Shown here one piece after another: positions 13,913 through 14,138 of a stretch of 14,138 bases of DNA. Position 1 is the stretch's first letter, and each line of letters starts with the position of its first letter. The position numbers and the translations under genes were made by a program. The notes beneath the pieces were generated by a model, which saw nothing but the letters and a program-made list of their open reading frames with translations, was not told where the DNA came from and did not search any database. This stretch comes from DASRPD01 sp035646535 (lineage in GTDB: Bacteria; Actinomycetota; Acidimicrobiia; IMCC26256; JANYLB01), in contig DASRPD010000122.1 of the NCBI GenBank assembly GCA_035646535.1, forward strand, positions 1 through 14,138. Reading direction: 5' to 3'.

Positions 13913-13979
13913 GCCGGAAATCCATCGCCGCTGGGTTTCGGGGAGTTTCGAGCTTCTCGATGGGTCGATACGTTCCGGC
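13913..13979. repeat. Nested inverted repeats in front of the transposase gene
   Basis: gccggaa (13913-13919) pairs with ttccggc (13973-13979). Inside it ccatcg (13922-13927) pairs with cgatgg (13958-13963), and inside that tcgag (13948-13952) could pair with ctcga (13956-13960), partly in competition. The outer arm ends 4 bases before the transposase ATG. It could be part of the left end of the element or a structure limiting transposase translation. Confidence 0.5.
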
Positions 13980-13983
13980 GTCG

Positions 13984-14138
13984 ATGAACCTTCTCAGGAC
14001 CTTCCGTCACCTGATCATCGGCCGTCTCCGATGGCTGCTCGCGACCGGCGACGAGCGCGACGCCGAGATCCTCGCGCTGAGACATCAAATCCTGGTGTTG
14101 CAACGCCAGATCAATCGACCCTGCTTCACCGACGCGGA
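13984..14138 (+). CDS. Integrase-type transposase, N-terminal part (cut by window end)
   Basis: The first 51 codons from ATG at 13984 include LRWLLATGDERDAEILALRH followed by QILVLQRQINRP and CFTDA. The E(I/V)L-x-LRHQ-x-x-VLQRQ pattern is typical of the N-terminus of actinobacterial integrase-core (rve, IS3/IS481-like) transposases. The DDE catalytic domain would lie beyond the window, so it is unknown whether the element is intact. No clear Shine-Dalgarno is present, and a strong inverted repeat covers the region just upstream. The left end of the element must lie between the ychF start (13849) and here. Confidence 0.7.
   Translation, partial: MNLLRTFRHLIIGRLRWLLATGDERDAEILALRHQILVLQRQINRPCFTDA

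Overview
The window is GC-rich, with G or C at most third codon positions. It reads like the chromosome of a high-GC actinobacterium. The gene set (bacterial class I aldolase, DUF6777-type lipoprotein, SHOCT membrane protein, Tat-dependent amidohydrolase, many solitary short transcription units) suggests Acidimicrobiia or a relative. That placement is inference. I found no rRNA, tRNA, CRISPR array or prophage.

Layout. 1-2049: a hypothetical protein with a gamma-glutamylcyclotransferase-like motif pattern, then class I fructose-bisphosphate aldolase. 2050-3521: a cytochrome P450, followed by about 275 bases holding what looks like a decayed N-terminal piece of a PEP-utilizing enzyme. 3522-5655: two overlapping minus-strand genes, a MerA/Lpd-like flavoprotein and a RibD-C/pyrimidine-reductase-like protein. 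5805-7481: plus-strand genes for a DUF4395 membrane protein, an AhpD-like carboxymuconolactone decarboxylase-family protein and a small SHOCT membrane protein. 7567-9087: a minus-strand Tat-exported amidohydrolase, divergent from a DUF6777 lipoprotein (9336-10589).

10657-12649 is the most unusual part. A minus-strand ECF sigma factor carries, in the same polypeptide, a zinc-finger anti-sigma-like module, one membrane helix and an extracytoplasmic domain. Its control region holds an ECF-type promoter-like sequence with a dyad between the -35 and -10 elements. The divergent side holds a foldable leader with two competing pairings, a good ribosome binding site, and a small lipoprotein whose signal peptide lies in a different frame from the obvious start codon. 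The outside domain of the sigma factor and the middle domain of the convergent DUF6777 lipoprotein share a similar look (FC-x-T start, Gly/Pro-rich turn, amphipathic helices, closing Cys). Sigma factor and lipoproteins may therefore form an envelope-sensing locus; this is a hypothesis.

12764-14138: the translation-associated ATPase YchF on the minus strand, then the first 51 codons of an integrase-type transposase running off the window, preceded by nested inverted repeats. Most genes are solitary or in pairs, so the window is mostly ordinary chromosome with one candidate signalling locus and an insertion-sequence edge.
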